The translations under genes and the position numbers were made by a program. This document shows, one piece after another, positions 53,671-63,760 of a stretch of 64,000 bases of DNA. The stretch is from Pirellula sp. (lineage in GTDB: Bacteria; Planctomycetota; Planctomycetia; Pirellulales; Lacipirellulaceae). How positions within the stretch are numbered: the first letter of the stretch is position 1; each line of letters begins with the position of its first letter. The DNA is taken from NCBI GenBank assembly GCA_013822725.1, contig PNKX01000005.1, positions 124,001 to 188,000 of the forward strand, written 5' to 3'. The notes below the pieces were generated by a model. It did no database searches. It worked only from the letters and a program-made list of their open reading frames with translations, and was not told where the DNA came from.

Positions 53671-55218
53671 TCAAAAATCCTCGCCGTCGCGCAGCGCCTC
53701 GGCGAAGTTGCCTCCGTCGTTGCCGACAATCACTTGGGCCAACGTCATGCGGGCGTGGTCTCCCGGCGTGCCGGCGAGATCGAATGACTGGGTGAAATAG
53801 TAGACGTCGAGCCGCACGACTTGTTCATCAGCGGCGTGCTGAGCGTCCCACTCCCGAATGACATAGTCGGCCAGCGCCTCGCGGTACGGGGCGCAGGACT
53901 CATCGCGGAGGCGATAATGAAGCTTCCGCCAACGATGATTGCTGAACTGTCGCGAGGCGAGCGACGGCTTTTCGTCCAGCGTTTCGACCCCGCCGCTCAG
54001 TAAGTCGACTTTCGCGCCGTTCTTCAGTCGCGCCTGATAGACGAACCAAGTGTCTTGTCGCGGCGGGCGGCCGAAGACGCCCCAGGCTTGCCGTAAGCCG
54101 GCCAAGTGACAGACGGTGCGCACGCCGCGATCAAACGAATTGATCGACTTCGCGGAGATCGAGTTCGAGACGTTCCAGTAGACCACGACGGCCAGGGCGG
54201 CGCAGCACAGGGCAGCGGCGACCTTTCGGCTGAGTCGTCGACTGACGCCAGGGGATTTCTCCACAGCCGCATCGTTCGAACTCATCAGCTGGAACGCAGA
54301 AAAACGATCCCAGAACGAACTTGGCAACGCCGCCATCCAGATCGCGATCGCGGCGTAGGAGAAGAGTCCCACGGTCATCGTCGCGGCGATGCCGATGTGC
54401 AGCAGCACGAAGCTCGTGAAGGCGAGCATCCGCAGCCAACTGACTCGCCACGGAATGAAGAGGAGCAGGGGACCGAGGAGTTCGAACCAGACCGTCGCCC
54501 GACTGCAGAGTCGCGTCAGGGCAGGGTAGTCGCTGAGCGCCGCACCGAGCGGCAGGCCGTAGAGGCCGAACTTAAAAACGTTGCCGATGGCGTCTTCGCG
54601 GAGCCAGGCGTCGTTCCATTTTGCCCACCCGGCCAGCCAGTAGACGATGGCGAGTTGGACGATGAAGGCGAAGCTGGCAACGGAGACGCACGGATTAGCG
54701 CACCGACTCAACCGCAAGCCCCCCAGCGAACCCCCCAGCGAGCCGGAGGGTTGATCCCTCCGGTCTTTCCCCCGCAGCGCATCAATCGACCAAACGCCCC
54801 CCAGCGGCAGAAACATACTCCAAAACAGCGCCACCCGCAGCAGCGTGTCGCCAGCGTTCAGCACGATCGGCAACCGCATCTGAACCGACGTGAGCAGAAT
54901 CCACGAAGCGACGACCGCCAGCCGCGTGCGATAGCCGACGAGCATCGCCACGGCAATAACGGCCGCGAGGCCAAACAGGAAGATCTGCCAAGCGTCGCTG
55001 CCGCTCAGCAGATGGAGCGACCAGACCGGAATGCTCTGCTGGCTACGGACAAATTCGACGGGCGCCAAACCGGCGCTGGAGTACATCGCGTGAAAATCGC
55101 TGACGCGGATGGCGAGATCGGTCAGCACGACGCCGGCCAGGCCCATGCGCATCGCGGCCAGCGACCGGAGGTCGAGGGCGATGGTCGCGCGGAAGTAGTT
55201 GCCCAGCGTTCGCATCAT
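53671..55218 (-). CDS. HTTM domain protein (vitamin K-dependent carboxylase-like membrane protein)
   Basis: This 515-aa protein has about seven transmembrane segments in the first 330 residues and a 150-residue soluble C-terminus. The HTTM (horizontally transferred transmembrane) features are the N-terminal LRSLAAMRMGLAGVVLTDLA and later QLAIVYWLAGWAKWNDAWLR and GPLLLFIPWRVSWLRMLAFT. The family is related to gamma-glutamyl carboxylase, but bacterial members are of unknown function. Residues about 150-170 (DRRDQPSGSLGGSLGG) are encoded by a hairpin (AGCCGGAGGGTTGATCCCTC) and a tandem CCCCCCAGCGA repeat, i.e. a repeat inserted in a loop. Confidence 0.8.
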   Translation of the reverse strand: MMRTLGNYFRATIALDLRSLAAMRMGLAGVVLTDLAIRVSDFHAMYSSAGLAPVEFVRSQQSIPVWSLHLLSGSDAWQIFLFGLAAVIAVAMLVGYRTRLAVVASWILLTSVQMRLPIVLNAGDTLLRVALFWSMFLPLGGVWSIDALRGKDRRDQPSGSLGGSLGGLRLSRCANPCVSVASFAFIVQLAIVYWLAGWAKWNDAWLREDAIGNVFKFGLYGLPLGAALSDYPALTRLCSRATVWFELLGPLLLFIPWRVSWLRMLAFTSFVLLHIGIAATMTVGLFSYAAIAIWMAALPSSFWDRFSAFQLMSSNDAAVEKSPGVSRRLSRKVAAALCCAALAVVVYWNVSNSISAKSINSFDRGVRTVCHLAGLRQAWGVFGRPPRQDTWFVYQARLKNGAKVDLLSGGVETLDEKPSLASRQFSNHRWRKLHYRLRDESCAPYREALADYVIREWDAQHAADEQVVRLDVYYFTQSFDLAGTPGDHARMTLAQVIVGNDGGNFAEALRDGEDF

Positions 55219-55388
55219 CCCTTCATTCTATTCGGTCGCTGCCAGTTTGGTTTTCGCCTCGCGATCGTCTCTTGACGAAAGATGTGGCGGCGGCTGGTAA
55301 ATCGTCCTATCATCGGTAAGAGCCGCACGATGCGACGAAAGAATGCGATCGTACCGTCCTTTGCGGCAGGAAATCAGGAGGCGAGGGG

Positions 55389-55964
55389 ATGTCGTTCTTC
55401 ATGGAAAACGGCCTGGCGATCGCCGTCATTGGCGGCCTGGCGATCACACTGACGCTGGTCTTCTTCATGGCGCGACGAACCGGCGGCTCGCTCAGCGCGC
55501 TGGCGGCGGCCGTCGCGGCGACGATCGTGCTGCTGACGATTGAATGGTTCGTTCAGACCGATCGGGAGCAGGTCGCTTCCGCGGTCCACGGCATTTACGC
55601 CGCGGTCGACCAGAACGACGTTAACGGCGTGTTGGCGCTGATCGATCCGAGCACGACGCAAATTCGCGCGGACGTGCAGGCTTTGATGCCAATGGTGAAG
55701 GTCGAGAACGCCGGCAGCGGACGGAACGTCGAAGTCATGCTCAACGAATCCGCCACGCCGATGACGGCCACGACGACCTCGCGGGCGTTTCTCAATGGAA
55801 CTCACGTTCAAACTGGCCACCCTGTGCCCTATATCAATCAACGGGTCGACATGGAGTGGGTGAAAAGCGGCGACCAGTGGCTGCTGAAAGGTTACACGGC
55901 CTACTTCGACGGCAAACCGATCGATGCCGTGAACAGTGCGCGGACCAATCGAGCTGTGCCCTAG
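55389..55964 (+). CDS. Membrane-anchored protein with NTF2/SnoaL-like soluble domain
   Basis: This 191-aa protein has two transmembrane helices (LAIAVIGGLAITLTLVFFMA and LAAAVAATIVLLTIEWFVQT) and a soluble domain whose beginning (REQVASAVHGIYAAVDQNDV) and end (RVDMEWVKSGDQWLLKGYTA) fit the cone-shaped NTF2-like fold. That fold usually binds small ligands or forms dimers. No catalytic residues are clear. It stands alone, 170 bases from the divergent HTTM gene. Confidence 0.6.
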   Translation: MSFFMENGLAIAVIGGLAITLTLVFFMARRTGGSLSALAAAVAATIVLLTIEWFVQTDREQVASAVHGIYAAVDQNDVNGVLALIDPSTTQIRADVQALMPMVKVENAGSGRNVEVMLNESATPMTATTTSRAFLNGTHVQTGHPVPYINQRVDMEWVKSGDQWLLKGYTAYFDGKPIDAVNSARTNRAVP

Positions 55965-55970
55965 CAGTCG

Positions 55971-56136
55971 TCACTCTGAGCGAAGCGGAGAATGCAGCCC
56001 CGGGCTCCGCCCGGGGGTAGGTTTCCATTCCGGTGGACGTCGTCGCGCGTGGTGCTACCCCCCGGCGGAGCCGGGGGCTGAAAAAGCGACAACGATCTGT
56101 AATGCGTTCTAGATTCTTCGCTCTGCTCAGAATGAC
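55971..56136. repeat. Nested hairpin: GAGCGAAGCGGAGAAT arms around a GC-rich hairpin
   Basis: The outer pair TCACTCTGAGCGAAGCGGAG and ATTCTTCGCTCTGCTCAGAA encloses a complete GC-rich hairpin of the CAGCCCCGGGCTCCG family (from about 55994 to 56083). It lies between two convergent genes. The order shows the GC-rich element sits in the loop of the older hairpin. Confidence 0.85.
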
Positions 56137-56151
56137 GTTTAGCTATCGCCG

Positions 56152-56967
56152 TTAATCGTTGTGATGCCCACCACCACCGCCGCCGCCGTGGCCGCCGTTG
56201 TCAAAATCGCGCGCCGGTTGGTCGTAATAGAAATCACGATTCGGAGTGCGGTACTGGGGTTCGCGATAGCCATCGGCGCCGTCGGGGTCGAGTCGCCCCG
56301 CATCGGGGACGCCATAGCCAGGGCCGTAGACATAGCCGCGATTGCCCCACGGCGGCACGCCGTAGCCGGGGCCATATCCGCCCCCTCCCATGCCGGGACC
56401 ATAACCCCCGCCGCCGCCCGGTCCGTACCCGCCTCCGCCGCTGTCGCGATAACCTCCGCCGCCCCAGCCGCCACCGCCCCAACCTCCGTAGCCGCCAATG
56501 ACGGCCTGGCTCTGGCCGCCGGCGATGGTCGAACCGCGCCACGCATCGTGGAACCGTTCCCACTCAGCGTCCATCCCGCCGCGGCCGTTGCCGAAGCTGG
56601 TGACGCGATAGATCGAGTCGACCGAACCGTCGCTGCCGCGGATGATCGTGCGATTGCGCGAGTAGCCGCTGGTCACCCGACGCGGATCGTCGAGCGGTTC
56701 GATCGGCGGCTTCATCGCATACTGGGCGACGCGGGCGCCGGTGGCCGGATCGTGCGTGAAACGGCTTGGCAGAAAAATCCAGCTGTCAGTCGCCGGTGGG
56801 CAAGCGGGGGGCGCCGGCGGCGTGCGCAGCGGCGTCACGGCGCAGCTGTCGGCATGCGCGGCGCTAGCGCGACTGAGCAGCATGACGGCGAGGATCGCCG
56901 CCGCGAGGATCAGTTTCCACGCGAACGAGGGGAGTCCGAACAGCGAAGGGGAAGTCGATCGATTCAT
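56152..56967 (-). CDS. Secreted Gly-rich protein, unknown function
   Basis: This 271-aa protein has an N-terminal hydrophobic signal (WKLILAAAILAVMLLSRASA). Residues about 30-145 form a possible folded part (WIFLPSRFTHDPATGARVAQ, VTSGYSRNRTIIRG). The rest is Gly/Tyr/Pro-rich low complexity (GGGYGPG repeats) ending in a run of Gly and His residues. Such tails may bind metal or be disordered. It has no recognised family. The first half may be the conserved part. Confidence 0.6.
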   Translation of the reverse strand: MNRSTSPSLFGLPSFAWKLILAAAILAVMLLSRASAAHADSCAVTPLRTPPAPPACPPATDSWIFLPSRFTHDPATGARVAQYAMKPPIEPLDDPRRVTSGYSRNRTIIRGSDGSVDSIYRVTSFGNGRGGMDAEWERFHDAWRGSTIAGGQSQAVIGGYGGWGGGGWGGGGYRDSGGGGYGPGGGGGYGPGMGGGGYGPGYGVPPWGNRGYVYGPGYGVPDAGRLDPDGADGYREPQYRTPNRDFYYDQPARDFDNGGHGGGGGGGHHND

Positions 56968-57123
56968 AGCACGTCAGAGAAGCAAGTCGTGGTGGACGAG
57001 GCTGTCGCTTCCGTGCGTTCGATGAAGTGTGTCGCTCCTGCGGAGGTTTACTGAAGGGCGTCTGTTGCAGATGGCATGCCGCTGCCGATTTCAGCCAAAA
57101 GCGACATGCTCGTGTTGTCTTTT

Positions 57124-57906
57124 TTATTCGGACAAACCGTCGGTTGGCGACGCGCCGCCGAAGCCGGCAGCCCGTTCGCGGATGTCAATGGGATTGCCGG
57201 CGTCGTCGCGGCCCCCTTCCGGTTCGCCGGGCGCTGCGGCAGCAGGCTCAGCGGCGGGTTCGGCCGGAGGCGGGCTGATTTGCGTGGTGGGAGGGACGTA
57301 GGCCGGTTCTTCGGGCTCAAGGCTGCCGCCGAGCATTTCGATCGCTTTTTGAGGAGTCGTGCCGGCTGGCACTTTCGAATTCGGGCTGCCAGGTACGAGA
57401 CGAATCTGCAATCCGACTTGGCCTTGTTCAGGAACGTAGCAGTACTCGTGGTCGGCAGGAATTTCCGGCAGCGGAACGCCGTTGAGGGCCAACGCAACGA
57501 CGTCCTTCATGAAGGACTCTTGCGTTTTAGGATAGGAAAAATCGTGCTGGGGGTTGTAGAGCTCGTTCGCGTGATCGATCGACACGATGATCATCTGGTG
57601 CTTGGCATAAAGGCCGGCTGCCGCCGCCGAACTGATGCCCCCAACGTTGGCTCCCTCTTTGGCGTCCTGTCGCGTGCGACGGCCTTTGATCGGATCTTTC
57701 GAGGTGAACTTTCTCGGGATGTCAGTGACCGGGATTTCGTTCTCCGGCAGCTTCTCGCCCGGAATGCCGGCGACAAGCGGCTTCTCTTCCACGGGCGCGG
57801 TTGCCGTCGGCGGAGCGGCCGGCCCAGAGGGCAGGGCAGGGGCGTCGCAGCCGACAGCGGCGGCGAGCAACAAGGCGGCGGTGGAGCGATACGTTGAGGC
57901 GTGCAT
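57124..57906 (-). CDS. Hypothetical lipoprotein
   Basis: This 260-aa protein has a lipobox after a short hydrophobic segment (LLLAAAVGC20). A folded middle follows (GLYAKHQMIIVSIDHANELY, ALNGVPLPEIPADHEYCYVP) and a C-terminal low-complexity region of Pro, Ala and Glu (EPAAEPAAAAPGEPEGG). It is planctomycete-like, but no family was recognised. It is 56 bases upstream of surE on the same strand, so it may share a transcript with it. Confidence 0.6.
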   Translation of the reverse strand: MHASTYRSTAALLLAAAVGCDAPALPSGPAAPPTATAPVEEKPLVAGIPGEKLPENEIPVTDIPRKFTSKDPIKGRRTRQDAKEGANVGGISSAAAAGLYAKHQMIIVSIDHANELYNPQHDFSYPKTQESFMKDVVALALNGVPLPEIPADHEYCYVPEQGQVGLQIRLVPGSPNSKVPAGTTPQKAIEMLGGSLEPEEPAYVPPTTQISPPPAEPAAEPAAAAPGEPEGGRDDAGNPIDIRERAAGFGGASPTDGLSE

Positions 57907-57962
57907 GCCGATACTCCTTGAATCCTAAAAGTAAGCCGGGGAGGCTCTCAGTTGATTTGAAT

Positions 57963-58742
57963 CTATGCGGTTGCGTTCGTCTGCGCGACGCCAAACTGCC
58001 AACGTCGCATTTCTTCGAGTTTGTCGCGGCGGGTCATGTCGAAGCTCAGCGGCGTCAGCGTGATGTTACCCGAGCGAAGCTCGGCCAGGTCGGTGGCGGC
58101 GTCGGTCGGCGGCACTGGTTGCTTGCCGGTCGCCCAATAGTAGGGGCGGCCGCGCGGGTCGTCGCGGCGTTCGTAGCTTTCGCCCCAGGGGGCGATGCAC
58201 ATCGGCGTAACGCACACCTCGGCCGGGCGGCTGAGAGCTGCCAGCGGAATGTTCAGGTTGTAAAGTTGTGGTTCGGGTCCCTTTTGGGCGAGGATTTGCG
58301 AAATAATCGGCACGGCCAGCTGGGCCGCAATGTCGTAGCGAGCCTTCTCGTCCCACTCCAGCGAAACGGCGACGCTCGTCACGCCGAAAAAGGCGCCTTC
58401 GATCGCCGCCGACACCGTGCCGGAGTAGAGGACGTTAATTCCCGCGTTCAGTCCGCTGTTGATCCCGCTGACCACGAGTTGCGGGCGAGTCGAGCAGAGC
58501 TCGGAAATCGCCAGCTTCACGCAATCGGCGGGGCTCCCTTCGACGGCCCACCCCCGTTGTCGCGGCCCGTCGAAGACTTCGCGGGCCATCAGCGGCGTCC
58601 GGTAGGTGATCGAATGGCCGACGCCGCTCTGTTCGGTCAGGGGGGCGGCGACCTCGACGGAGCCGATCTTTTGCAACTCATGTTCCAGGGCCGCCAGCCC
58701 GGGGGCGTAGATGCCGTCGTCGTTCGTAAGCAGGATCTGCAT
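57963..58742 (-). CDS. surE: 5'/3'-nucleotidase SurE
   Basis: This 259-aa survival protein has the acidic metal site at the very start (MQILLTNDDGIYAPGL, D8-D9) and the family's second block SGINSGLNAGINVLYSGTVS with the Asn ligand. SurE removes phosphate from nucleoside monophosphates and is linked to stationary-phase survival. A lipoprotein gene follows on the same strand. Confidence 0.95.
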   Translation of the reverse strand: MQILLTNDDGIYAPGLAALEHELQKIGSVEVAAPLTEQSGVGHSITYRTPLMAREVFDGPRQRGWAVEGSPADCVKLAISELCSTRPQLVVSGINSGLNAGINVLYSGTVSAAIEGAFFGVTSVAVSLEWDEKARYDIAAQLAVPIISQILAQKGPEPQLYNLNIPLAALSRPAEVCVTPMCIAPWGESYERRDDPRGRPYYWATGKQPVPPTDAATDLAELRSGNITLTPLSFDMTRRDKLEEMRRWQFGVAQTNATA

Positions 58743-58844
58743 GCCGTAAACCGCGGTGAAATAGGGCGTTACTTCGCTGAACCGTTAAATTCATCATAAG
58801 CGTTCGCGTTGCGTGGAAGCAACGTGATGTGGCAAGGAGGCAAC

Positions 58845-58955
58845 AGTAGCCGCGGGTCAACGACCCGCCGGCGCTTTCTCTTGGGGTGGCACGCCCTGAA
58901 AGGGCGTGGTTGCGTTTCCAGCGGGTTCGCCACGCCCTTCCAGGGCGTGCCACCC
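58845..58955. repeat. Two GC-rich hairpins between surE and guaA
   Basis: The first (AGTAGCCGCGGGTCAACGAC) is the reverse of the one at 32585. The second has arms GGTGGCACGCCCTGAAAGGG and CCCTTCCAGGGCGTGCCACC with inner words GCCCTGAAAGGGC and GCCCTTCCAGGGC. They fill the divergent spacer between surE and guaA (58743-59044), where the promoters should also lie. Confidence 0.75.
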
Positions 58956-59044
58956 GGTGTCGCGTCGTTTTCTTCGGCGCCTAGACCGCCCCCGCCCGCT
59001 GGCCCTACAATCACTGGTTTTCCCAGAAGCCACTGGCGACACTC

Positions 59045-60628
59045 ATGACGACCGCCTCTGCCAGCCCCGCCGAAGTCCGTGGAGGCGCTGCCGGGCAGCG
59101 CGTGCTCGTTCTCGATTTCGGCTCGCAATACGCCCAGCTCATTGCCCGCCGCGTCCGCGAGCAAAACGTTTATTGCGAGATCGTCCGGCATAGCATCACC
59201 GCCGAGCGGGTGCGCGAATTGGCGCCGATCGGCGTCATCCTCTCGGGCGGTCCGTCGAGCGTCTACGCCGACGGGGCGCCGAAGTGCGACCCGAAGCTAT
59301 TCGAACTGGGCATCCCGGTGCTCGGCATCTGCTACGGCATGCAGCTGATGTGTCAGGCCCTCGGCGGAAAAGTCGACAGCGCCCCGGCCCGCGAGTATGG
59401 CCGCGCCGAGTGCGACATCGTCGAAGCCGATGGCTTGTTCGCGGGGGTGCCGCGACAGACGCAAGTCTGGATGAGCCACGGCGATCAGGTGACCGGCATC
59501 GCCGACGACTTCACGCCGCTCGCCAAAACCTCGACCTGTCCGTACGCCGCAGTGAAGCACAAGCGGCTGCCGTTCTTCGGCCTGCAGTTCCACCCCGAAG
59601 TGACCCACACGCCCGAAGGGGCGACAGTGCTGCGAAACTTCCTGCATGGCGCGTGCGGCGCCGAGGGGACTTGGAAGCTCGGCGACTTCGCGGCGGAGAC
59701 GATTGAGCGAATCCGCCAAGAGGTTGGCAACGACCGCGTCATCTGCGGCCTCTCCGGCGGCGTCGATTCATCCGTCGTCGCGGCCTTGCTGGCGAAGGCG
59801 ATTGGTCCGCAACTCTCCTGCATCCTCGTCGACAACGGGCTGCTGCGGCAGGCCGAGGAAGAAGCGGTCGTCGCTGAGTTCACGCAACACTTCAAGACCG
59901 ACCTCCGCGTGGTAAAGGCGGAGGATCGCTTCCTCGCCACCCTCGCCGGGATCACCGACCCCCAAGAAAAACGTCGCCGCATCGGGCACACGTTCATCGA
60001 CTGCTTCGTCGACGAAGCGAAAAAGATCAAGGGCGCTAAGTTCCTCGCCCAGGGAACGCTCTACCCCGACGTCATCGAGAGCGGGGCCGCGGTCGATGGG
60101 CCGGCCGACACGATCAAGCTGCACCACAACGTCGGCGGCTTGCCGGCGGAGCTGGGGTTTGAACTGATCGAACCGCTGCGTGATCTGTTCAAGGACGAAG
60201 TCCGCCGACTCGGCCTCCAACTCGGCCTGCCGGAAGAGATCGTGTGGCGGCATCCGTTCCCGGGTCCGGGCCTCGCGGTTCGCTGCCTCGGTGAAGTCAC
60301 CAGGGAAAAACTCGACACGCTGCGAGCGGCCGACGCGATCGTCGTCGGCGAAATCAAGGCGGCGGGCCTCTACCGCAGCACGTCGCAGGCCTTCGCCGTG
60401 CTGCTGCCGGTGCAAAGCGTCGGCGTCATGGGCGACAGCCGCACCTACGACAACGCCCTCGCCGTCCGTTGCGTTAACACCGACGACTTCATGACGGCCG
60501 ACTGGAGCCACCTGCCGTACGAAGTGCTGGCAAGGATTTCGACGCGGGTGATCAACGAAGTGAAGGGCGTGAACCGCGTGGTGTACGACATCAGCTCAAA
60601 GCCGCCGGCGACAATTGAGTGGGAGTAA
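59045..60628 (+). CDS. guaA: GMP synthase (glutamine-hydrolysing)
   Basis: This 527-aa enzyme makes GMP from XMP. The class I glutamine amidotransferase domain has the nucleophile C96 ([11 protein letters not shown]) and QFHPEVTHT. The ATP pyrophosphatase domain has its PP-loop ([15 protein letters not shown]). The C-terminal dimerisation domain ends [14 protein letters not shown]. An extra 15 residues or so at the N-terminus precede the usual start. Monocistronic by position. Confidence 0.97.
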   Translation: MTTASASPAEVRGGAAGQRVLVLDFGSQYAQLIARRVREQNVYCEIVRHSITAERVRELAPIGVILSGGPSSVYADGAPKCDPKLFELGIPVLGICYGMQLMCQALGGKVDSAPAREYGRAECDIVEADGLFAGVPRQTQVWMSHGDQVTGIADDFTPLAKTSTCPYAAVKHKRLPFFGLQFHPEVTHTPEGATVLRNFLHGACGAEGTWKLGDFAAETIERIRQEVGNDRVICGLSGGVDSSVVAALLAKAIGPQLSCILVDNGLLRQAEEEAVVAEFTQHFKTDLRVVKAEDRFLATLAGITDPQEKRRRIGHTFIDCFVDEAKKIKGAKFLAQGTLYPDVIESGAAVDGPADTIKLHHNVGGLPAELGFELIEPLRDLFKDEVRRLGLQLGLPEEIVWRHPFPGPGLAVRCLGEVTREKLDTLRAADAIVVGEIKAAGLYRSTSQAFAVLLPVQSVGVMGDSRTYDNALAVRCVNTDDFMTADWSHLPYEVLARISTRVINEVKGVNRVVYDISSKPPATIEWE

Positions 60629-60685
60629 TGGGCGGCGTCTTCGAAGTGCCCAGATTCGTCCAACAGCCAGGGCGTGAATCAAGCG

Positions 60686-61251
60686 ATGTCAAACACGTTC
60701 GAGCCACCTGAACTGCCCGATTACATGCGCGTGCGGCCGTTTGGAGTTGCTCTCTTGGGCGGCCTTCATCTGCTTGGCGGGCTCTTCATGTTGGTCCCGC
60801 GGGGATGCTTGTTTTCAATTCGGCGGCGGCAGAGCACTCTCTGCGGCAGGCTGGCATTCCCATATCGTTGCTCTTGGCGGGCATGATCATCTTAGGGCTA
60901 CTCTATTTTCTGTCGGGCTTGGGAATGCTCGCCGGCAAGAAATGGGGCTGGTGGCTGGCTGTCTTCTACTACGTCTACTCGGTCGCCCGACACGCGAACG
61001 CTTTGTTCCTTCTCGAAGATATGGCCGAGCAACTCGGCGCGCCGGAGGGCGGACTCGTCCGCTTCCAGATCAAATACGGAGTTCGCATTGTTTTCGCACT
61101 GCTGGTGCTCGTGTACTTGTTTCGCGAGCCCGTTCGCATTTACTTCAGGCTAGAACAAACCAGTAAGTTGAGAGCGATCGGGACGGTCGTGGGCGTCTGC
61201 CTTGCGCTCTGGTCGGCCATCAGTGGGGCGCTGATATTGATGGCCGATTGA
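60686..61251 (+). pseudogene. Small membrane protein gene with a frameshift in a G-run
   Basis: The start MSNTFEPPELPDYMRVRPFG leads into a first hydrophobic helix (VALLGGLHLLGGLFMLV). The frame then ends prematurely, while the continuation (MLVFNSAAAEHSLRQAGIPI, then three more helices such as LLLAGMIILGLLYFLSGLGM) lies one frame over. Adding one G to the GGGG run at 60801-60804 joins both into one protein of about 188 residues with four helices. It could be a real broken gene, a phase-variable tract or a sequencing error. No family was recognised. Confidence 0.6.
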
Positions 61252-61287
61252 TTGAAATCGCGAAAGGTCTACGAGGGGCCCGCCTCA

Positions 61288-61836
61288 CTAACCAAACAGC
61301 ACATCCACCGTCATCACCCCCAGCATGACGGCCCCGACCGCAAACTTCCCCACCGTCCCCCACAATCTTCCCGCGAACGCCCCGCGCGCCACCGCCATGC
61401 TCTCGCTATGTGGCCGCTCGATCGACTTCTCCCCCAAATAGGCGCCGGCAAACGCCCCCAGCGATCCCCCCAGCAGCGCCGCGATCACCGACCCGATCAC
61501 CGGCACCGGCAGACCCGCCATCGCGCCGAAAATGCTCCCCGCCATCCCGCCGATCAGCGAGAAGACGATCGACCGGCGGCTCGCCCCCTGCTTGGCCGCC
61601 CCTGCGGCGCCGGCGAAGAACTCGATCACTTCGCCGAGGATTGCCAACCCAGCCAAGATCCCCACCGTCGTCCAGCCGATGCCGCGTCCGCTAGCGTGCG
61701 GCGCCAGCCAGGCGAAGAGGGCCGCCAGCCCCAGCAGGATCCAGTTTCCCGGCAGGCTGAAGAGGTTCGACAGCCAGCAAAGTCCGCCGCCGCAGATCAG
61801 CAACAGCGCCAACGTGTAATAAAGCCAGAAATCCAC
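61288..61836 (-). CDS. DUF456 family membrane protein
   Basis: This 182-aa protein has about five transmembrane segments (FWLYYTLALLLICGGGLCWL, LPGNWILLGLAALFAWLAPH, later GGMAGSIFGAMAGLPVPVIG) and the Gly-rich DUF456 text FAGAYLGEKSI. Family members are small inner-membrane proteins of unknown role. It faces the frameshifted gene and lies about 210 bases from ettA. Confidence 0.82.
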   Translation of the reverse strand: MDFWLYYTLALLLICGGGLCWLSNLFSLPGNWILLGLAALFAWLAPHASGRGIGWTTVGILAGLAILGEVIEFFAGAAGAAKQGASRRSIVFSLIGGMAGSIFGAMAGLPVPVIGSVIAALLGGSLGAFAGAYLGEKSIERPHSESMAVARGAFAGRLWGTVGKFAVGAVMLGVMTVDVLFG

Positions 61837-62047
61837 GGCGCCTGCACTTCGGGGGGCGAGGGTGATAGAATCGATCGCTGCGCTGAGGCCGCCAGGAGCA
61901 ACTCAAGGAAACGAGCAACTCCAGGAATCGACGAACGACTGATTGTACCCCATCATTCGCTCGCCGGCCGACGATCTTGGCGCACTCGGCACACACTCGA
62001 CCCCACCCGCGGCTCGCTGCCGCCCACTCCCTCAATCTTCGGTTCGC

Positions 62048-63727
62048 ATGGGACAGAAATACATCTATCAGATTTCCAATCTCAATAAAAAGATTGGCCA
62101 GCGCGAAATTCTCAAAGAGATCAACCTCGCCTTCTACCCCGGCGCCAAGATCGGCGTTTTGGGTCGCAACGGCTCAGGCAAGAGCACGCTGCTGCGGATC
62201 ATGGCGGGAATCGATAAAGAGTACGACGGCGAGGCGAAGCTGACCGAAGGCTTCACCGTGGGGCTGCTGTCGCAGGAACCCCATTTGAATCCTGAGAAGG
62301 ACGTCCGCGGCAACATCGACGAAGCGGTCGCCGGCACCCTAGCGCTGCTGAAGGAATTCGAGGAAATCGGCGACAAGTACGCCGAAGTCGCCGACGACCC
62401 GGACGCGATGGAAAAGTTAATGAACCGGCAGGCCGTCCTGCAGGACAAGATCGAAGCTTGCAACGCCTGGGAACTCGATCGCCAGATCGAAATCGCGATG
62501 GACGCGATGAATCTCCCCCCGGCCGACGCCGACGTGACCAAACTCTCCGGCGGCGAAAAGCGTCGCGTCGCCCTCTGCAAGCTGCTGCTCGAACACCCCG
62601 ACCTGTTGTTGCTCGACGAACCGACGAACCATCTCGACGCCGAGAGCGTCGCCTGGCTCGAACGCCACTTGGCCGACTACAACGGCACGATCGTCGCCGT
62701 GACCCACGATCGCTACTTCCTCGACAACGTCGCCGGCTGGATTCTCGAAATCGAGTATGGCCGCGGCTTGCCGTTCGAAGGGAACTACACTTCGTGGCTG
62801 GAGCAGAAGGCGAAACGACTGAAGCTCGAAGAGAAGCAGGAGTCGGCCCGCCAACGCGCCCTGGCGAAGGAACTTGAATGGATCCGCATGGCGCCGAAAG
62901 CTCGCCAGGCGAAGAGCAAAGCCCGCGTTAGCGCCTACGAGAAGATGGTCGCCGAGCAGATTGAGCAGAAGACCGAAGAACTCGAAATCCAGATCCCGCC
63001 CGGCAAGCGGCTCGGCGACCGCGTCGTCGACGCCGTCAACCTCGGCAAGTCGTACGGCGATCGGGTGATCTTCGAGAACGTCAACTTCAAGCTCCCGGCC
63101 GGCGGCATCGTGGGGATCATCGGCCCCAACGGCTCCGGGAAGACGACGCTGCTGCGGATGCTGATGGGCCAGGAAGAGCCCGACGTCGGCCAACTCGTCA
63201 TCGGCGAAACAGTCGAGCTCGGCTACGTCGACCAGTCTCGCGACGACCTCGATCCGGAGAAAACGGTCTACGAAGAGATCTCCGGCGGCGTCGACAATAT
63301 CGTCATGGGCAACAAGACGATCAACGCCCGGGCGTACGTTTCGCGGTTCAATTTCGCGAAGACCGACCAGCAAAAGAAGGTCGGCGTCCTCTCCGGTGGC
63401 GAGCGCAACCGCGTCCACTTGGCGAAGCTCCTCCGCAAGGGGACGAACGTCCTGCTGCTCGACGAACCGACGAACGACCTCGACGTCGACACGCTGCGCT
63501 CGCTCGAAGAAGCAGTCGCGAACTTCGTCGGCTGCGCCGTCGTCGTGAGCCATGATCGCTGGTTTCTCGACCGTTTGGCGACGCACATCCTCGCCTTCGA
63601 AGGCGACGGCTACGTCCACTGGTGCGAAGGGAACTTCCAGATCTACGAGATCCAACGCCGCGAACGCCTGGGCGTCGACGCCGACTCGCCCCACCGGTTC
63701 AAATACAAGAAGCTACAGCAGGGCTAG
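62048..63727 (+). CDS. ettA: Energy-dependent translational throttle protein EttA
   Basis: This 559-aa ABC-F protein has two ATPase domains: Walker A GRNGSGKST (39-47) with LSGGEKRRVAL, and GPNGSGKTT with LSGGERNRVHL. An inter-domain linker carries ARQAKSKARVSAYEK. EttA binds the ribosomal E site and gates the first peptide bond according to energy level. The Met at 62048 is used, since the 35 codons upstream look non-coding. Monocistronic, ending with a hairpin at 63761. Confidence 0.95.
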   Translation: MGQKYIYQISNLNKKIGQREILKEINLAFYPGAKIGVLGRNGSGKSTLLRIMAGIDKEYDGEAKLTEGFTVGLLSQEPHLNPEKDVRGNIDEAVAGTLALLKEFEEIGDKYAEVADDPDAMEKLMNRQAVLQDKIEACNAWELDRQIEIAMDAMNLPPADADVTKLSGGEKRRVALCKLLLEHPDLLLLDEPTNHLDAESVAWLERHLADYNGTIVAVTHDRYFLDNVAGWILEIEYGRGLPFEGNYTSWLEQKAKRLKLEEKQESARQRALAKELEWIRMAPKARQAKSKARVSAYEKMVAEQIEQKTEELEIQIPPGKRLGDRVVDAVNLGKSYGDRVIFENVNFKLPAGGIVGIIGPNGSGKTTLLRMLMGQEEPDVGQLVIGETVELGYVDQSRDDLDPEKTVYEEISGGVDNIVMGNKTINARAYVSRFNFAKTDQQKKVGVLSGGERNRVHLAKLLRKGTNVLLLDEPTNDLDVDTLRSLEEAVANFVGCAVVVSHDRWFLDRLATHILAFEGDGYVHWCEGNFQIYEIQRRERLGVDADSPHRFKYKKLQQG

Positions 63728-63760
63728 CGACGCATTCTCATTCGCACATTCACCCACATT

